Below, piece by piece: positions 1 to 12,265 of a stretch of DNA of 64,000 bases. The position numbers were made by a program, and so were the translations under genes. Every line of letters starts with the position of its first letter. Within the stretch, counting starts at the first letter, position 1. Under the pieces are notes generated by a model. It did no database searches. It saw nothing but the letters and a program-made list of their open reading frames with translations, and was not told where the DNA came from. The stretch is from the NCBI GenBank assembly GCA_009103225.1, contig RHPI01001428.1, forward strand, positions 363,981-427,980. Reading direction: 5' to 3'. This stretch comes from Chlorokybus atmophyticus. Taxonomy: Eukaryota; Streptophyta; Chlorokybophyceae; Chlorokybales; Chlorokybaceae.

Positions 1-374
1 GCCCCCCTTTCACCACGTGTATTTAGAGAAGTGTCGAATGCCCACATGTATATCATTTCACATGAGATGCCACATGTATGCAGGCACTCGGGTGCTGTTT
101 ATTTTTGCTCGCATGAGCTGCCAGAGGGCCGCGGCTATGGCATCAGGAAGTCCTATTGCTATCAGATGCTAATGATCATTAAGTTGTTATTATGGTTTTG
201 GTACTACAAGCCGCTTGTTGTTATTTAATCATTGATAAACACTTGATAGGCTCAGATCCTATCAACGCACGCGTACGTCTGCTTAAGCAAAATCAATCAA
301 AGCATATTGTGATTGACTTTTCAGGCTCGTCAACACCGCAGACATGTGGTCTTAAGACAGCAAGGTTGGTAAAA

Positions 375-454
375 CCGGCTGACAATACTCGAGACATGTG
401 AGCTGTAAAATCGGCGCCTTAACCACTAGGCCATGGCAGCAAAAATCGCTGCCA
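375..454 (-). repeat. Degenerate tRNA-like (SINE/TRIM-type) element remnant
   Basis: On the minus strand a 7-bp stem-loop (TGGCAGC / GCTGCCA, plus positions 434-454) is followed at once by a very good Pol III A box, TGGCCTAGTGGTTAAGGCG. After it come TTTTACA and a weak B-box-like stretch (GTCTCGAGTATTG). The order matches the two miniature LTR families at 44156-45082 and 54264-55057. It lacks a proper anticodon arm and a sound B box, so it is not a functional tRNA gene. I read it as an old, decayed member of the same class. Confidence 0.5.
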
Positions 455-1143
455 TAGGGGGAGCCACACGTGCCTCATACATGTCCCATACCATATTCGC
501 TACATGAGCAAAGCTTCCAGTGGCAGGGGTCGAGCAGTTGTTATTATTATTGTCATGCATGCTCTTGCACGCCCGAGGCTGACCTTTACCTCTGTTTTCC
601 TAATGCGCTTTGCAACTTGCCTAACCATTGATATTTGCTCCTTACTTGTTACATATCACCCTGATGCTTGAGGGTCTTGTGTACATGAATGTACATAATG
701 GGAGATGCACACATGCATAGACAACATAACTTGTCTATGGCATGCCTCATACCCCACACAACAACATCTGGACACGGTCAACACAACCACCAGGCCAACA
801 AACACTCAGGTTACCAACTGCCTCGCTACTCCTACCAATATACCCCATCCCCGTCAGTTGTGCATAGGCTTTCCAATCACAAGCACAAGCAAGATGCACA
901 GGCAAGCACACACGGCCACCCACACAACCAGGCACAGGATAGGTTGCTGTAAAGACAGCGCACAGACAAACTATGTGCTGTAGCTAAGTGCGTGAAGTGT
1001 GCAGCGCGAGAGAGGTTTGTTGTGGGGCCAAGGAGGAGGGGATGCAACAGACCTATGTGCACAGGTGCCAGGGTCAGGCTGAGGTCTTGTTGTCGACGAC
1101 AGCAACAATAACAGCAGCAGAAGGAGGTTGTGCATGGCAGCAT

Positions 1144-1189
1144 GTGGCTGCTGATCACGTTGACATGTGTCAACGTCATCAGCAGCCAC
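1144..1189. repeat. 22-bp-arm inverted repeat (hairpin)
   Basis: Left arm 1144-1165 and right arm 1168-1189 are reverse complements at 21 of 22 positions, with a 2-nt spacer. The arms begin GTGGCTGCTGAT and end CAGCAGCCAC. No gene overlaps it. It could form a strong cruciform or RNA hairpin. Confidence 0.8.
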
Positions 1190-2743
1190 ACTCCAAGCGC
1201 ATCAGTGTCGTCTCAGTATCACGGCAAGGACGACTACCAATTTCCCCCCGTCGCCGCTCCCAAAACCCACCACCACTATCAGCTGCAGTCGTCGCTGCGG
1301 TTGCATTTCGCCAAGCTGTCGGCTTTTGTCAACATACCGTACCACATGCAACCGTATCGTACGCGCATGTGTTGTGATTGACTCTACGTTGGCACCGACT
1401 TGATATGATGCTTGCTTGCATGTTTTCGCCTTGCTTTAAATTTTGATGTTTCCTTCAATGCAAATTTTGTACATACCATGGATATGCAATCTTCCATGCA
1501 CACAACATACAAGACACATGCAAGAATGCACGATTACAACATAGCATGCAGGCGACAACCATTGTTAACACATCCACCACCGGGCTCACCTACTCTACCA
1601 AAGCTACTACCAATGCTATCACCCCGTTGGACATGCAAGCATGCATGCAATCATCATCACCTGCCCACACAGGCTGTGTTATGTAAAGGAAGGGGAGACG
1701 CAGCCCAGGTGCGCGTCGCAGTCCTTGTCTGTGCGGGCACTGCCGCAGACATCTATTGCAAACAAAAGTCAGCCCTCANACACACAAACACACAACGTTC
1801 ACACGCTCAAACACATGCACAACAGCAAGCAAGCACTCGAATTAACATAGAGGGCATACAGGCACTAGCTATGTGCACTAACTAAGTGCGTGCAAGGGGT
1901 GACGATGAGGGCGGGTGAGCAGGCAGGGCAGGGCAGGGCAAAGGCGCGCAAAGAACCACCACCTGTGGTGGCGCAGCGACAGGCGTTAGACGTCGCAGTC
2001 CTCGCAGGTGCACAACAGCAGCAGCAGCAAGCAGGCAGCAGGGCGAGGGCGGGGTGAGGGATGCTGTGCTGTGCGGTGTTGTGGTTGGCGTTGCAGTGCA
2101 GCCGCCACAGGTAGTAGTGTCCATTGTAAGACCCGCCACAAGCAATCACAAACAGTCCAAAATAGCCTGCAGTCAAAGTTTCCAAAGGACTAATCAGTTT
2201 AAAGGCAAGATTAGCAAGTGCAGACCAGTGTGTGTAATTGATAAGACGTCAGAACTGACTGTCACGCAAGAGCAGCATGCAGACACAGTATGCAGAGCAT
2301 CACATGCAAATGATGCTAGCACACGCCGCAAGTACACTTGTCACCAGTCATGGGTGCACAAGTGTAGCTGCAAGCTGCACGAGTTCGGCGATATACACAG
2401 GCAAAGACATATGCATGCGCGGCACGTGTGCACGTGTACCATCCTTGAGCGTAAACATGGGCAAGCCTAAACATCAACATACCGGCTCAGTTGGCATTTG
2501 TGACGAGAAAACAGCCACAATGGCTTGCTTCCAAGCTTTTACCACCACAACAATTGTGCAAGGGCGTGGCTGCAAGGGGTCCCAAGGGGCCATGCAACAA
2601 CCAGCATGTCATAAGAGGCGACATAATGATTCAAGTGTTGTGTCGACGCCAATGCTTACTCAACAGCACTAAACGCACTTTACGCACAGTGCTCATGGAT
2701 TGCCACGGACGAATGCCCGTCTGCGTATGCTATGCTCATCTTG

Positions 2744-5700
2744 TCATGATGCGACAACCCCGTTTGACTGCAAAGGCAGCAAGGGGCCTATCCGCAACAC
2801 AAACAGCTCGCTGAGCGCTTGTTGCACGTCAATCTGGGTGTGTCGACAGCGTATCAGCTCCACAAGCAATGGAAACAGCTTTGGCAAGTGAGACTTGAAA
2901 GTGGCATCGTCAAAAGCTCGCAACGCAAGCAGCGTGGCAACGACAACTGGAGCTCGAGCCGCAACCTCACGCCGCTGCAGGTGATCCAGCACGGCCGGAG
3001 CAAGGACACTGCGGTCTGTGTCTCTTGGTAACCTGCCAACAGCGGCCACAATGTAGCTTCTACAGATACAAGCAAGGCAAAGCAATGCTAGTGGTTGTAC
3101 TGGTCGTGGACGCACCTGGCCGGATCAACCAATGACGTGAAAACTTGCATTACTTCCATGCAGATTGTCATCAACCGGTCTTCCACAGAGAAGGTGCCCG
3201 TTGGCACATCCGGTGCAAGAGCGCCCTTGCCCTTAGAGATGGATGTTGCGGCCATATGCAGCAGCACAGACATGTATGCATGAACGGCCTCGTTCTCTAG
3301 CCTGAGAAGAGGTGGATCCGGCACCTGCAGGACGTACAAGGACAAATCACCGTCAGCAAGCAAGTCTTGAGGAGGATAGCAGCAAGGTGGGTTGCAGCCG
3401 CACCTGTTCCAGAGTACAGACATGTCGCAGGCGCACTCGTAATTGGTGATCCACATTGACATTCCGAGCATGGGCAGCAATAAGCTGCAGGGTGTCCAAT
3501 AGTAGTACCACATGCTGAGGTGCCAGCAAGGTGATATGCCTTGAAAACAACTCGCTCACCGCCTGATAACCAGCACAGGTCACACTTCAGTACCGTGCAA
3601 TGGTGTTTACCAACGCCACCACATTATCACAGAAGGTAAGCAGCAGGCGACCAAGCACCAGTACCTGCACAAATAGAAGCTGCACTGCAGCACAGCGCCT
3701 GACATCTGCAACCAATTGTTCCACGTAAGTTGGATCACTCGTACTGACGGATGATCCATTGGAGTCGCGCCTGTCGTCTTGCATTTCTGGCACCACTTCC
3801 CTGGTTTTGTCCCCTGCATGCCCAAGCCATGTCAACATGAGATGCAAGCAACACACAAACATATCAACACATATAGGATGACTCGTGCATGGCATAATCG
3901 TTACCAGGTGATGGTGTTGACGCCACTCCGTTGCTTCTAGCTGGCGTGACTGGTGAGCCAGCGCCCGAGACCGATGACTTGGGAGAGCGAATGGAGTCAG
4001 ACTTGTCAAGCAGAGGACCTGCTGTAGCTAGAGCTGCAACATTGGGAAGTGTGGACGTAGCGGTATTGCGCAAGGCTGTAAGCACTTGCTGCCATGTTTC
4101 AATTGTCAACGCAGGTCCCAATTGCACAACAAGCCGCACAAAGGCAGCAACCGCAACAGATGCCAGGTTCTGGTGTCTTCGCTTGATGAAGTTCGTAATA
4201 AATGTGATCATGCGACCTAGGAGAGGGGCTGTTTCTAAGTAGAACTTGATGAAAAGGTCAACCACAAGTTGAAGCGCTATCGTGCAGGTTTCATACAGCC
4301 AGGCATCAATTTCCTCTGCCTGCTGTGCAGCTGCCTTGCGCGCGCCTGCAAGCGTGCTGTTCCTTCGTACATAGTCAAAGATCGGGAACAGCACTGATTC
4401 ATACACCCTCTCCCAAAATTCCGCTGAGAACATTTGCCCATGAAACCTCAATGTGTCAAAAAGAACCTGCGCAGCCAAATACAAGTAAAGATGGAGACAC
4501 TTGGTGCATTGTGACACATGGTGGTGAGTATGCAGAAAACATGTTTCACCACCAACTATTACACTATCAAGTCACAGTATATGCATGTCCCAAAAGTGAT
4601 GCTAATAGGCTGGTCTCTGCACTGATTATGAGCATGCGAACCTCAAGGGCACTTTTGCGGATGTTCGGGCGCGGGTCGAATGACAGTTCTGAAAGGCCAG
4701 CCAGCAGTGGAAACCAAAAATAGACATGAACGTCCTTGTCGGTGAGCTTGTCCTGTTATTGCATCACCAGGATAAGGCTATGGGGCATAGACAAAGGCAG
4801 TCAATTTAGAAAGCCACTGACCACATCAATCATACCTGATCAGGAATATCTTCACCAACTTTCTCCCTAAGCAAAACTCCTTCAGCCAACTTCAGCGCAC
4901 AAAACCGCAGGAAAGCGATAGCATTCAATGACACATCCTGACTGAAGGCATTGTTGGTAAAAGCAATCAGGCAGTTGACGCAGTCTGTAAAGGTTGCAGC
5001 TTCCGTCTCCGTGATGAACCCAAAGTACTCGCGCACAATCTTTTCTATGGTTTCAAACGCCAACTGGCATGGGCAACGCACATGTAAGGGCTTAGCTGCA
5101 CGCCAGGCCATGTACTTGTGTGTCACAAGCAGCAAAAGTCACCTGCACAATGGCACGCTGATCATCAGATGCCGCTGTTGTAAAGACCATGAACATCGAC
5201 TTCCATCCGGATTTGATATTTCTAGCGCGTGCAAAAACCATCTGCGAGACACACCTGGGAGAGAAATAAGAGGTCCATGACGTAAGTACAACTTAAGCGG
5301 CAAGAGTTGCAAACACAAGGCCTGGTGCTTACAACTGCCATGTATCGCATGCAAACTGACCTGATCACCAGTTCCCGAATCTCCATGGATGTGCTCTTGC
5401 GCATGACAATTACAAACGGTTTCAGAAAGTCATTCTGGAATGTATAATTGGCGAGCTCATCGCGCTCCAAGAACTTCATAGCAAGCTGCCGAAGGGAGTC
5501 CACAGCATACATGGCTACCGACAAGTTCTTGTGACAGCCGACGGTGACGAAGTACTCGGCCAGCACAGACCAAATATGGGTCCATACAAGGCGAATACGC
5601 TGCATATTGAAGTGCCTGCATAGCAATTCATAAGGCACATGCAATGTGAGATTCAGACTTAGTCATGGTGAGTCATGACTCCAACAGCAGACAAGCTGAC

Positions 5701-8700
5701 ATACGCAATCTCCACAATCTTGGTTAAGCTGAAAACTCGCGGGCTTTGTGGGGACTTCAGCTCCTCCATAGAAACCTGGCACAGGGCTTTCACAAAGTCC
5801 ACAATAGCTTCACTATTCAACTGCGCACTCTGAGCGAAAAGTCGATTCATCTCTTGAATGTCAACCTGCTCAAGTATGCACAGAGAATATGTCTGGTTAG
5901 ATGCTGACGACTTGTTCCCAAGTGTAATGGGTTGCACTGTACGCAGCGCACACCTGCTCAAGGAGGGCAATGCTTGCAAGAGCCTCCGGGGTTTGCATAC
6001 CAACGCCAAGCTGCAAACCGGAGTCATCAAGCCCACTGAACGAGCCAGATCCCTTCTTGCTTGGGGTGCGCCGCGCTGTCTTCTTGGGCTTTGCATCAAC
6101 CTTGGCTGCCTCCTCACGCGGTGCAAACAGGATCGAGTCCGCAACTGCACCTTCGTTTATCAAGTGCAGCTGTTCAAAGCGGCTGACACACTTCAAGACG
6201 TGAACCCATGATTCCTGGAGATAGTTGCCGTCTTCTTCCGCCACCAGCAAGAGAGTCTATGCACGCAAGGAAAATCATGACAAGAATATCCATGCATGCA
6301 CAGCGGCACAAAACATATGTGCGCAACACGCAAACCGCGCCAGGTACACATTACAGTGGGTAAAGACCTCATGCGTTGAAGCAGACGACTGCCTTGATCA
6401 TGCTCACCCGTATGGCTTCAATATTTTTCTGCTTGATGTCACCTATGGCGCGTAAGGATGTAAACTTGGCTAAGGATGTCATGAAGGCGTCACGAATGAC
6501 CTCCATGTAGAGAACAGAGGCAATTCTAATGGAATGGCGGTACCTGAGCATGACCAATTGCACGTCAGTGAGGTGTACATGAGAGAAAGATTACACAAGC
6601 ACAGCTTGCTGATAATGCGTCCACACCGATGCTGCAAAGTCCTGCTTTGGGCAAACCACTGATATAATCATCAAGCTTACCCTTCCAGACACAGAGCCAC
6701 TGTTTGTCCTTCTTCACTATTCTCCAGCGGTACACTAAAGGCTGCCATCATTGGTGGCCATGCTACCTCCAACATAGGCCGCACATTTTCAATGTGTTTT
6801 GCAGCATAGAAAATGGAACCTGTTTTACCCTGCACATACAGGTTCTCAGTTTGGGCTGTGTGCGCTATGCACCTTGCTTCCTGCAATGTCACAACCGTCA
6901 CAGCTGCACGCAAGGTAGCTTTTACCTTTTCACGCATCATTTCCTGTGTGTGCTTGATAATCTCTTCGCTGGTTTCATACACTTGCACAGTTTTGCGCTT
7001 TGTCACCAAGTTCAGGATGGAGTCCAATCCACCAAGTTTGCCGCCTTGTGCACCCGCTGCTAGGCTAGGACCGTCTGGTTTCATCTTGATCTCATTGGTT
7101 GTGATGCGGTCGTAAAGGCCCTCAAGGAACTCTGCTGGCAAGTCCTCCGAGTTGTTGATGCCTCTGTTGTTCTTTATGAAGTCTGCCTTGGACATCTGGA
7201 TACAATTGTGCGGGAGTGAGCATGTGCACCAAAGATGAACCAGGGAAACAAGAGGACCGCTTGAGGAGCCTCTGAGCAGGTCCCCCCGCCCTCCTCCCCT
7301 CGATTCCCTTTTGCCGCTCACGCACACAGCACCAAGAAGATTGCAAACCCAGGAGGGCAATGAGGCCACTGCCGTTCCTTGCAACATGCCATGGGAGGTG
7401 AACCTACCTTGCTCTTGACTCCCGGATTGTGCGCATCTGTGTTGAGCATGATCACAGAATAGGCCAGCACATATGCAGTGTCGGCACTTGAAAACACATC
7501 CGGGTTGTTCTTGCAAAACCGTTCCGCAAACTTCTCCATCAACCTATCAATCTTTTGCGCTTCTCCCGGGAGGCGGAAGCCATTGAGGAACGTACGTATG
7601 GCTTCATCAAACACCAATCCAGAAAACTCCATGCTATCCACATAGGCATGCATGACCTGTGCAACATTGTGTAAGCAGCATTATCCAGAAGTCCCGCTCA
7701 TGCCATGCAGCTCATGAATCAGCATAAGCGGCCATTCACCTTGAGATTGGTTTCCTCTCGCTCTCCGAGGTATTCTCCAATCATCGTCTTGTTCAAGCCC
7801 AGAGTGCTCTTCAGGAAATTGGCTATGTCTGATGGACTGTTACCAATCTTGCCTGTGGACTGCAGAAATTCAATACCCTTCTTGGGCTTTCTATTGAAAA
7901 GGGCAATGCCTTCCTGCAGTGCACGAGCCAATGGTTGAGAGAAGCTCAAACCACCAACATAACAATGCGCTCAAGCAAGATCAATTGACAGGTGGCGCTG
8001 CACAACCTCAAATTCAGTCTTGTACGCTTTGCGCTGCTCGAACTTTTCAGCATCAAAAGTTTTGGCCTTTGGCGTCTCGTCACCCTCACCATTGTCCTGG
8101 TCACCAGCAGCAGCTGCCATCGAAAAACAGAATAGGGTTTACACACTGTTTAAACCACGACTGGGGGCTGTTAGGATACCAGCATGCAACATCAGATGCT
8201 GCATCAATGCATGCTGCATTCACCAAGTAGCTGTGGATAAGTGGCATACCAGCTGCAGGAGCAGTGTCCACTTGGTAGCGATTGACCCAAGCAGCCATTG
8301 CTCGGACAACACCGACCACACAGTGCATGCCCTCCATGCGCAGCGCTTGCTCCTGGGCGGGAGAAGGCTGGGAGTCTCCTGAGGTGGGAACACCTTGCAC
8401 AGTCTTGAGAAGTCCATTCACAATCCTGCACACATTCCCATTGAAGACGACCTCTACAACAGCGATGACTGACTGGAAGTGACGCTGACAAGACGTACAA
8501 GTACCTTTCAAATATGTTTGAAGACTCCAGGTCACAATCGTAGTTGACAAAAATATCTACAAGTACTTGGGGGTCGTCACTGAGCTTGTACAAAAATCTC
8601 AACACCGTGGATTTCTGAAGGTAATTGGGGCCAGCATTGTTCTCCAGGACACGTAAGATGATCATTGGGAAAAAGACCCCAATCTCCGCCTTGAGCTTAT

Positions 8701-10605
8701 CACGAAATCGCATGACCAATGTCATGAAGATGGAGCAGGACAACTGGAAAACGTTCATCAAGGGTGACGAAACATTTTTGAGCAGCGACAAGCACAAATA
8801 CTGGCGAATGGCAGCGATGAACTTCTCGCTGTTGCGGAAAACGCTGCCTGAGTTCTCAAGTAAGATCTTCAGCATCTCCAAAGACAACACCTTGCCACGT
8901 ATGGCAAAAGGATCCAAGACACCTTCAGCGGGTGGCTGCTTCATGGACAATTTGCAGAGCGCACGGAACACAAGAAAGGCATCTCGCTTCAAGCCGCTAC
9001 TTCGCACACTGGCCGTATCCACTTCATCGGACTTGGACACATCTTGCGACTCCTCGCTCTTTTCTGCTGACATGCGCTTGTACGTTTTGATCTCCCAATC
9101 CTTCACATCCAAAACATCTCTATCAACCAACTCGTTCAGCTCTGTGTCACCTGAAGCTGCAGCGGGAGGAGTGTCAAAGGCACCGCCGTGTCCTGGAGAT
9201 TGAGGTTGCGAGGAGTAGTAAAAGGCGCTCTCGATATCTTGCATGACTTTGTTCATGAAGTTTTGCACGAACTGTACAACAGGGCCATCGGATGCAAGAC
9301 CTCCAGCTGGCTCAAATAGCTCAGACACTGATATAGATGCCAAGGCAACACTAGGTGAATCTGCTTCCATGCGTCGGAACACAATGTTGAGCATCTGAGT
9401 CAATGAAGCTTTGGCAGTGCTTTGATTGACCTCGTTCTTGCTGCCCAAGAAGATGTTGTAGCAAGTGCGGACTGCCTTCAGCAGGCCCTCGCCATGCACC
9501 TGTGTACATAGATACTTGAACTTCACAACAGTGGCTGAGGAGGGTCTCGGCTAGCACGCTTGCAGCTACGTGCAAACTTATACAACCATAGCCAAGCCTC
9601 CCTCAAGGCAATGTACCTGGAATGAGGATGAGGTGACAATCGTCAACAACACCTTGATTACTTGCAACTCGGTGGTCTCATCAGGGATGTCATAGCACCG
9701 GCATATAACATCCAAGGCGTCTGCAAGCAGCTGATGATTTTTGCCTGGCCCTGCCTCCATCTCACCCCGAAGAAACCCATAAGCTATCAGCTTCTGAAAG
9801 CAGTAGAGTGCAGGTTCAACCAACCGCGGCTGCTGTGTCTCGCAGGCCAACTTCAGCACCTACACAGTGCAATCAAGAGTTGCGTAAGCTTGAGCCACCT
9901 GGAACAGCACCTCTTACTGTTTAACAGCAACAAGCGTTGTGTTACCTTGAACACCACCACCGCATCACGCTCTGCTTTGGCTTGCCCCACAAAGCGTTCA
10001 TCATGTCTGTCATCTTTTGCATCCTTCCTGTCATCCCGCCGAGAAGAAACATCTTCTCGGTATTTGTCCTCCTTTTCAGGTACTGCAAAGTCTTCACTTT
10101 GTGTTGGCTCAACTTTGAGTTCTCTGTCTACCTCAGATGTATCGCTATCAGCCAAGCTTGCACTCGGGTCCTTCACCTGCCATATGCTGTGCTTCAATAA
10201 TCGGTGTTCATGACATACCCCTGTACAAGCTGCCTTACTAGTATGAATACCTCTTCAGCTGGAGGGGGAGATGGCGGGGCTTCAGGTGTTGGTTCTGCTA
10301 CAGTTGTTAATGGCTTGATGTCGGCATCATCGCCATGAGCCAAGTAATCAAGCACTGCCTTACATTCCTGACCAAGCAACAATAGGTGACTGTAAATGCA
10401 AGATGCTTGTACAGGGGACATCATTTTGCAAACAAGCGTCACTTTTAACATTGAGGTTGATTTAGATGAACCAAACCAGCGTGAGCACCTGGATGAGCTT
10501 TCCATGCTTTCTACTGCTTGCATCTTTGGCAATGCGCTCAAGTGAAGGCCCGACTAGTTTGAGTAAGTCCGGGACCGCGCCCGGTGGGCTCGAACCAGTC
10601 GACAT
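2744..10605 (-). CDS. BIG: BIG-type large ARF guanine-nucleotide exchange factor (Sec7 domain)
   Basis: Large ARF-GEF of the BIG/Sec7p family, which loads GTP onto ARF GTPases at trans-Golgi and endosomal membranes. My model has 22 exons with consistent phases, ATG at 10605, TGA at 2744, and 1878 aa, close to plant BIG proteins. Exon starts (minus): 10605, 10367, 10176, 9859, 9499, 8425, 8113, 7913, 7656, 7195, 6543, 6256, 5865, 5615, 5254, 5063, 4752, 4466, 3813, 3562, 3324, 3059. The N-terminal DCB region opens with [20 protein letters not shown]. The HUS motif [14 protein letters not shown] lies near residues 559-572. The Sec7 domain is about 667-860, with catalytic Glu756 in [13 protein letters not shown]-terminal HDS regions include [12 protein letters not shown] and [18 protein letters not shown]. 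Residues 280-640 hold a charged linker. No frame break seen. Confidence 0.95.
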
Positions 10606-11089
10606 CTTTGCGTGCACCACCACAGCTAGGACATGTAGCTTGTCGCGATGCTCACCAAACCATGACTTCGACACGCATGGCAAGCCTTTGCTCCTTCATC
10701 ATGCCCTCACCATCCACCAAATATGCGCTGCCAGTTTTCAGCATCCATGATTGCTAGGTAACGCAACAAGCGCAATGTAGCGTGTCCTTGCCCCAGTAAC
10801 TCCGCTACCTGCCACACAGCCGTTTTGTATAAAGCTGTGCTATGCTGAATACGAGTGAGGGTGCAGAACATACATCACGCCAGAGCAGATCACGTAGTGG
10901 CACCTATGTCTGTGGAATGCAACTAGAAGTAATGCATGATCAACATCTGGTTGACATGTCAAGCAGATGATGGACGAGCCATGGGACAATAACGTCATGT
11001 TGGAATAAGCATTGTTGACCTTAATCTAACAAACGTTACTGCAATGGCGTCTGTCGCTCCATGCACCCGTTGTCTGCAGTTGGCTCTAG

Positions 11090-11884
11090 TCAGCAACCGC
11101 ATGCATGTACTGTGGTGCGTACTCCCAGCATTGCCAGATATTGACGAGCCATGCCCAGGTAGAACTGTGTGTTGCACTGTCAACCCTACCTTTGCTTGAC
11201 ACCTCAAAGTAGCTTAGTGATAACGAGCAGACAACAAGTATGCAAGTGACGTGTCGCTGTTTTGCTGCTGCGCGTGGGCGTGTTGTAATGAATGCCAAAC
11301 CTTGCTGCGCATCACAAACGTAATCAGGGAAGCTCACATGCAGCACCTGTGCTGGGTCTTTGACAGACTTAAACACCAGGAACGCCTCCTTCACGTTGTA
11401 TTGCAGCTTGCGACTCACCTGCGCATATTCGAAAGGAGACACGCACTGTGACCGCCAACACATCACTACAATGCAGCATGCATGACTGTTCGTCACATCC
11501 ATGTTGAAAGCGGTCGCCAACAACCGCGTACAGAGTGACTACTGCTGCAGAAACCTGCCTTGACATCATATGCACACTCGTTGTCAACATCAGAACTACA
11601 CACCAGACCCATCAACTGCGCACGCTCAACGAGGAGATCGCGCGCTTGCCTTGATGCAAAATGTGCACATAAACAAGAACTGAACTTAAAACAATTTCCG
11701 AGGGTACGCATGAAGACATACATCATCGGCCACAGCATTCCAGCAGCAGATTGCGGGCCGCATTGCAATACTGTTAAGCAGGCCACTAGCGCCCTACCTT
11801 GGGTTCAGGAAACCGGCGCGCTTCCCGCAGCAAACAACGGTACAGCTGGATCGCCTCCGCCGCCGCCTCCGCCTGCCGCCTCAT
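11090..11884 (-). CDS. LYR-motif mitochondrial protein
   Basis: Small protein of the Complex1_LYR family, whose members act in mitochondria as Fe-S or respiratory-complex assembly factors or as complex I subunits. Three exons (11884-11798, 11418-11347, 11164-11090) join in phase 0 and give 77 aa, a normal length for the family. The signature AIQLYRCLLREARRFPEPK sits at residues 11-29. It is followed across the first intron by the second helix (KLQYNVKEAFLVF) and the usual K-x-x-K-D-P turn. The third exon is short, so its acceptor is the least certain choice. Which LYRM it is (LYRM4/ISD11, LYRM9 or another) cannot be told by eye. It lies 485 bp upstream of the BIG-type gene on the same strand and diverges from the zinc-finger gene at 12266. 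Confidence 0.8.
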
Positions 11885-12265
11885 ACACTCCACCTCCCAG
11901 CTGTATACAGGGAGGGGCGCCAACCACCTTGCTCGCTGCCTGCTCTCAGCTCTGCCTGGCGGAGTGCACGAAAGTCTAGCAAACCCTAATTCAGGCGTCA
12001 CAGTTGCAGCTACAACGCTAGCATGAACGCTGGCTTCGGGGCTTGCGCGGAGCGCTCGTGTTAACATTCGCAATTCGCAATTGGAGTGCTCTCTGCTCCC
12101 CACGTAAACCCTAATTCTGGTCGGCACAGCCGGAAGCAGCAACGGCGGCGGCGGTGGCGGCGGCAAGGAGCTGGGGAGGGCGTAGGAGCTTCCATCAGTG
12201 TCAGAGTACTTTATACTACTGTAGTTGATTAGGCAATTCGACGGGCTTGTGTCCATGCTAGGAGG
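11885..12265. promoter_or_regulatory. Divergent intergenic region with two telo-box motifs
   Basis: This 381-bp gap separates the start codons of the minus-strand LYR gene and the plus-strand zinc-finger gene. AAACCCTAA occurs at 11981-11989 and 12106-12114, both followed by TTC. Telo-boxes are known plant promoter elements of genes active in growing cells. No TATA box is obvious. Confidence 0.5.

Larger units (their letters stand above)
1..2743. other. Gene-free repeat-rich flank
   Basis: I find no coding exon with credible splice sites here; the many short open frames overlap on both strands and have low-complexity composition. The stretch holds a tRNA-like element remnant near 375-454, a long hairpin at 1144-1189, CA-rich segments and one N at 1779. 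A short related segment (TAGCTAAGTGCGTG-like near 980, and CTAACTAAGTGCGTG near 1877) suggests old local duplication. The right part is downstream of the BIG-type gene on the minus strand and should contain its 3' UTR. Confidence 0.6.

Noticed and set aside
375-454. Functional tRNA gene on the minus strand
   Set aside because: A-box is good but there is no matching acceptor stem, anticodon arm or sound B box.
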